NCBI GenBank assembly: GCA_002726865.1
Contig: PBSW01000004.1
Span: 1 to 10,371 of the forward strand
Length of the DNA: 10,371 nucleotides
Source: Candidatus Bathyarchaeota archaeon
GTDB taxonomy: Archaea > Thermoproteota > Bathyarchaeia > TCS64
Direction of reading: 5' to 3'
In this document: in pieces, positions 9,401-10,371 of the stretch
Layout of the letters: each line of letters opens with the position of its first letter
Position numbering within the stretch: the first letter of the stretch is position 1
The notes under the pieces: model-generated
What the model was told of the DNA's origin: nothing
The model's database searches: none
Seen by the model: only the letters and a program-made list of their open reading frames with translations
Translations under genes and position numbers: made by a program

Positions 9401-10371
9401 CGGCGAAAACCCTGCAGAAATTCTTTCAGGAAATGGAAGCGCATCTATTCGCCAATGCCACTGTTCTTCTGGTGGGGAGTGCAGATGGTATTGCGGCATT
9501 GACCTTACTGATGCATACTCGTACAATTGAGCACTATCACGAGGACATCGTGTTCGAGGAAGGGAACTGGGTAAGAGAAGCAGTACGATGGTTCGACGAA
9601 TACGGACGAAAGTTTGTTTGGAAGGAGAACCCAAAAGTACGACCCAGTTTCGAAGAAGACCGCTGGTTAACAGCCGCTAGGCCGAGAGAAGACCCGTACC
9701 TCGGGACAAGCGCATACAAGAGAGAGGAAACTACCAAATCTGGAAGGAGTCTTGGGGCAGGGTCGTGGGATGAGATCAACATGGAGCAGGAGAAGTGGAT
9801 GAAGCAGAATGAGTCAGGGCAGGATCGGAATGACCCCGTCTGGATATGGCAGATATGCGAAAGTCTACTCAGTGGCTGCCACACGGACGATTTCAAGCAG
9901 GAAGTAGAAGACCTAAAGGCCGCGGGACATTCAGACATCGACGTTGATGACATTTACGATATCATAGAAAGGTACGTCTATGCACTTGCACTAGTGTATC
10001 GGGAGCACTGGTTTGCTGAGGGCCAAACTATTCCGGCCGCTGTAAACGGAGAACTGGGAATGGAGGTACTGAACCCTGCCAGGCGGCCGACTAAATTGCC
10101 AAACCCCCCTATGAGAGGTGAAGACGAAGTGAGACTGATCGACCTACTTATGAAAAGGGACTGCCTGATTAAACTGGCCAAAACATACGAACAACAGACT
10201 GATGGTGCACTATTTTGGGTCTCGGCCATAATGACTGCAGCGCGAGCGGGGAAAGCTTCTGGACGCACCGTGTACGCACTGCAAATGCTTAATAAGATGT
10301 CCTATACTCCTTTCACGGTCAGACTGCACACCAACAACTTCATTGGGAAGATTTCCCGGTCCGATGCGAGA
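283..10371 (+). CDS. Giant polyprotein-like ORF, at least 3,363 codons, entered by -1 frameshift (partial at 3' end)
   Basis: Frame 1 has no stop between TGA 265-267 and the window end. The first codon used after a -1 slip would be TTA 283-285. The first in-frame ATG is at 556 (residue 92 in this numbering), and acidic sequence matching the upstream ORF precedes it, so entry by frameshift is preferred to initiation at 556. The protein is non-repetitive and mixed in composition, with many Trp, Cys and charged residues. Globular-looking blocks are separated by charged or Pro-rich linkers, as in a polyprotein. Motif-level candidates are a CYTH-like region (about residues 863-1053), two Cys/His clusters (about 1168-1213 and 1470-1481), two Cys-Trp...His pairs (C1546/H1615 and C2343/H2421) and a long disordered linker (about 1720-2029). 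No transmembrane segment, Walker A motif or convincing polymerase GDD/SDD motif was seen. I do not recognise the family. A large RNA virus replicase or structural polyprotein is the favoured inference; a giant cellular gene is the alternative. Confidence 0.85.
290..324 (+). promoter_or_regulatory. Frameshift-stimulating RNA hairpin, 11 bp
   Basis: GCCAGTACCTT at 290-300 pairs with AGGGTACTGGC at 314-324. This gives ten Watson-Crick pairs and one G-U wobble (299 with 315), closing a 13-nt loop at 301-313. The stem starts 6 nt after the TTT codon at 281-283, inside the usual spacing for eukaryotic and viral -1 frameshift stimulators. The loop GGAGGT (301-306) could also pair with GCCTCT (328-333), four Watson-Crick pairs plus two wobbles. 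However, the 3-nt connector 325-327 looks too short to span an 11-bp stem in a classical H-type pseudoknot. A plain stem-loop is therefore the safer description. Confidence 0.7.
421..2560 (+). other. Large globular region of the giant ORF, unassigned, with one CxxC
   Basis: Residues 47-760 have the alternating hydrophobic and charged pattern of folded protein, with many aromatic residues (for example FQNNSTIWWG around 661-690) and mostly helical-looking stretches between about 780 and 1740. A CELC motif lies at 1840-1851, after a Tyr/Pro-rich segment. A glycine patch (DGSGGGAG) lies near 2026-2049. The end of the region is Trp-rich, with segments such as MPTWMAGYMNW near 2416. No catalytic motif set could be completed, and I cannot name a family. 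Its length suggests several domains. Confidence 0.4.
2569..2868 (+). other. Charged linker region in the giant ORF
   Basis: Residues about 763-862 are rich in Lys, Glu, Gln and Thr with few hydrophobic positions. They include EEEIKKYD, a TTTTW run and an acidic helix-like stretch near 2746-2800. The region separates the unassigned block from the CYTH-like region and is probably flexible. Confidence 0.35.
2869..3441 (+). other. CYTH-like (triphosphate tunnel) fold candidate, catalytic residues degenerate
   Basis: Residues about 863-1053. At 3070-3129 the protein reads SFDTYDGELFQNGCELYEHR. This follows the CYTH family spacing of an aromatic-Asp-Thr turn, a Leu, a Gly and then Leu with a terminal Arg. 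About 60 residues upstream is an alternating hydrophobic strand followed by a helix with EEFQELL, the place where CYTH proteins carry their ExExK strand. Downstream, alternating strands (around FRIWNHSEFRVVEVRYD and then YRFVEFN) match the order of the later tunnel strands. The span of about 190 residues fits the family. Known CYTH members act on triphosphates (thiamine triphosphatase, class IV adenylyl cyclase), and related tunnel enzymes are RNA triphosphatases in capping. The ExExK residues are not intact here, so a structural role or a false match is possible. Confidence 0.3.
3442..3780 (+). other. Charged connector with an acidic/basic helix, unassigned
   Basis: Residues about 1054-1166 contain mixed Arg/Glu-rich sequence, including FNFYQRERDEG near 3511 and the helix-like EKEKEEAEAARRL near 3592-3633. 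No recognisable motif was found. It links the CYTH-like region to the Cys/His cluster. Confidence 0.3.
3784..3921 (+). other. Putative zinc-binding Cys/His cluster
   Basis: Cysteine codons at 3784, 3802, 3838, 3895 and 3904 and a histidine at 3919 give the pattern C-x5-C-x11-C-x18-C-x2-C-x4-H. The CPNC knuckle followed by His is typical of zinc-ribbon or treble-clef sites. The region between the pairs is polar and short. The family is not identified. In viral polyproteins such modules often bind nucleic acid or hold a protease or polymerase domain together, but no partner is evident here. Confidence 0.4.
4690..4725 (+). other. Putative HxCxxCx5H metal site
   Basis: The codons encode HECRNCIVPFVH, with His at 4690, Cys at 4696 and 4705 and His at 4723. 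Four potential ligands within 12 residues suggest a compact zinc knuckle, or half of a larger site. It lies in a basic, Arg/Lys-rich stretch with several hydrophobic segments. No family is recognised. Confidence 0.3.
4861..5190 (+). other. First Cys-Trp...His pair, weak papain-like protease candidate
   Basis: The motif ATGCWQAY places Cys at 4918 directly before Trp, as in papain-like enzymes where the nucleophile starts a helix. A His at 5125 lies 69 residues downstream inside a hydrophobic strand (WFVMHAP) followed by EFVGIPF, which resembles the His strand of such folds. Spacing is within the range of short viral papain-like proteases. No Asp/Asn third residue or oxyanion Gln could be confirmed. 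The motif is short and could be a chance match. Confidence 0.18.
5860..5926 (+). repeat. Short direct repeat encoding PNKPMK twice
   Basis: CCGAACAAACCCATGAAAC at 5860-5878 recurs at 5908-5926 with one synonymous difference (AAC/AAT Asn codon), offset by 48 nt (16 codons). Both copies encode PNKPMK. The offset is a multiple of three, so the frame is kept. The repeat sits within the disordered linker and may be a duplicated short linear motif. Confidence 0.8.
6043..6069 (+). other. AT-hook-like basic motif KRGPGRPRK
   Basis: The codons encode KRGPGRPRK. AT-hooks have a Gly-Arg-Pro core flanked by Arg/Lys, and here the core is PGRP rather than the usual RGRP. Such motifs bind the minor groove of AT-rich DNA or bind RNA. 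The setting in a disordered, basic linker is typical. It may instead be a simple nuclear-import or RNA-binding basic patch. Confidence 0.35.
6217..6276 (+). other. NLS-like basic cluster RKRQR followed by SPKR
   Basis: RKRQR at 6217-6231 is followed 12 residues later by SPKRS within a Ser/Ala-rich stretch. The spacing of the two basic groups resembles a bipartite nuclear localisation signal. With the AT-hook-like motif about 60 residues earlier, it raises the possibility of a nuclear step. Basic motifs of this kind are common by chance in disordered protein. Confidence 0.3.
6370..7240 (+). other. Globular region of the giant ORF, unassigned
   Basis: Residues about 2030-2319 regain a folded-protein pattern after the linker. 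They show strand-like segments (for example GLWLVRTI near 6505 and YIQIPFP near 6565), a GEWEKAPHWIRP segment near 6817 and helices near 7027-7090. I recognise no motif. The alternating strands suggest a beta-rich domain. Confidence 0.3.
7261..7590 (+). other. Second Cys-Trp...His pair, papain-like cysteine protease candidate
   Basis: The sequence GLPAKNCWWKCA places Cys at 7309 before Trp, with Asn preceding. This matches the NCW/NNCW nucleophile context of nidovirus-type and other viral papain-like proteases. A His at 7543 follows 78 residues later in WEIWSHEVGGFG, where an aromatic strand, His and then a Gly-rich turn resemble the second catalytic residue of that fold. The separation fits viral papain-like domains. 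Position in the second half of the ORF, after a disordered linker, would suit an in-cis processing enzyme. The third residue is not identifiable. This is a two-motif match only. Confidence 0.25.
7591..9000 (+). other. Unassigned region with charged helices, basic KKKKR patch and beta-rich segments
   Basis: Residues about 2437-2906. A charged helix (AEKAKERRKQLKQQED) lies near 7900-7950, followed by a mixed region to about 8300 and strand-rich segments such as VHLIPC (from about 8374) and FVEVPC (from about 8671), each followed by alternating strands. Between them is a basic patch, KAKKKKR, at 8626-8646, which could bind RNA or act as a nuclear signal. The two IPC/VPC segments may mark two related beta domains, but the similarity is too weak to claim a duplication. 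No enzyme motif is recognised. Confidence 0.3.
9001..9153 (+). other. Charged helix, possible coiled coil
   Basis: Residues about 2907-2957 are dense in Glu, Lys, Arg and Gln with Leu/Val/Ile at irregular intervals, for example ERAEQHKLRV and QQEEREAKKEEVRKL. No Pro or Gly breaks the second part. This suggests a long solvent-exposed helix or coiled coil separating the beta-rich part from the C-terminal Trp-rich part. Heptad regularity was judged by eye only. Confidence 0.4.
9154..10371 (+). other. Trp-rich globular region at the window end, unassigned
   Basis: Residues about 2958-3363. There are many Trp residues (WRRPRDWHSRP near 9235, VRWFDEYGRKFVW near 9586, VWIWQICESL near 9838). A glycine-containing strand-turn, VLLVGSADG, lies at 9463-9489 and is followed by a hydrophobic helix, loosely like a Rossmann or methyltransferase motif I. 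The final segment is helical, with ARAGKASGRT near 10237. The frame is open at the last base, so the protein continues. No family is recognised. Confidence 0.3.

Overview
The window is almost entirely one protein-coding strand. Reading frame 1 on the + strand has no stop from position 268 to the last base (10371). That is 3,363 codons counted from the probable frameshift point at 283, and the frame runs on beyond the window. A second + strand frame (frame 2) is open from the first bases to a TAG at 284-286. It encodes a very acidic tail: 32 Asp/Glu and one Lys in 94 residues. The two frames overlap for only 19 nt. That overlap holds a five-T run against the stop codon, followed after a short spacer by an 11-bp hairpin (290-300 with 314-324). 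This is the layout of a programmed -1 ribosomal frameshift joining an upstream ORF to a giant downstream ORF.

The best reading of the source is the genome, or cDNA, of a large RNA virus or virus-like RNA element with a polyprotein strategy, probably from a eukaryotic host. The reasons are the enormous unbroken frame, the frameshift module, the absence of intergenic space, the purine-rich coding strand and the non-repetitive, domain-like protein. This is inference. No RNA polymerase, helicase, reverse transcriptase or capsid signature could be recognised in the 3,363 codons, so a giant cellular or DNA-virus gene remains possible. There are no RNA genes, CRISPR arrays, insertion sequences, promoters or terminators that can be supported.

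Layout: 2-286, acidic C-terminus of the upstream ORF. 277-324, frameshift module. 283-420, acidic head of the giant ORF. 421-2560, large unassigned globular region with a CxxC. 2569-2868, charged linker. 2869-3441, region with a CYTH-like (triphosphate tunnel) signature. 3784-3921 and 4690-4725, two Cys/His clusters. 4861-5190, first Cys-Trp...His pair. 5440-6369, long disordered Pro/acidic/basic linker with a duplicated PNKPMK motif, an AT-hook-like motif and NLS-like basic clusters. 6370-7240, unassigned. 7261-7590, second Cys-Trp...His pair (papain-like protease candidate). 7591-9000, unassigned, with charged helices and a basic KKKKR patch. 9001-9153, charged helix or coiled coil. 9154-10371, unassigned Trp-rich region.

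If the frameshift model is right, most ribosomes would stop at 284-286 and make the acidic-tailed upstream product, while a minority would make the fused giant protein, as in gag-pol or ORF1a/1b strategies. The candidate Cys proteases could then cut the polyprotein. No transmembrane segment of ordinary length was seen, so the product looks soluble throughout. Domain assignments inside the giant ORF are motif-level suggestions and carry low confidence.
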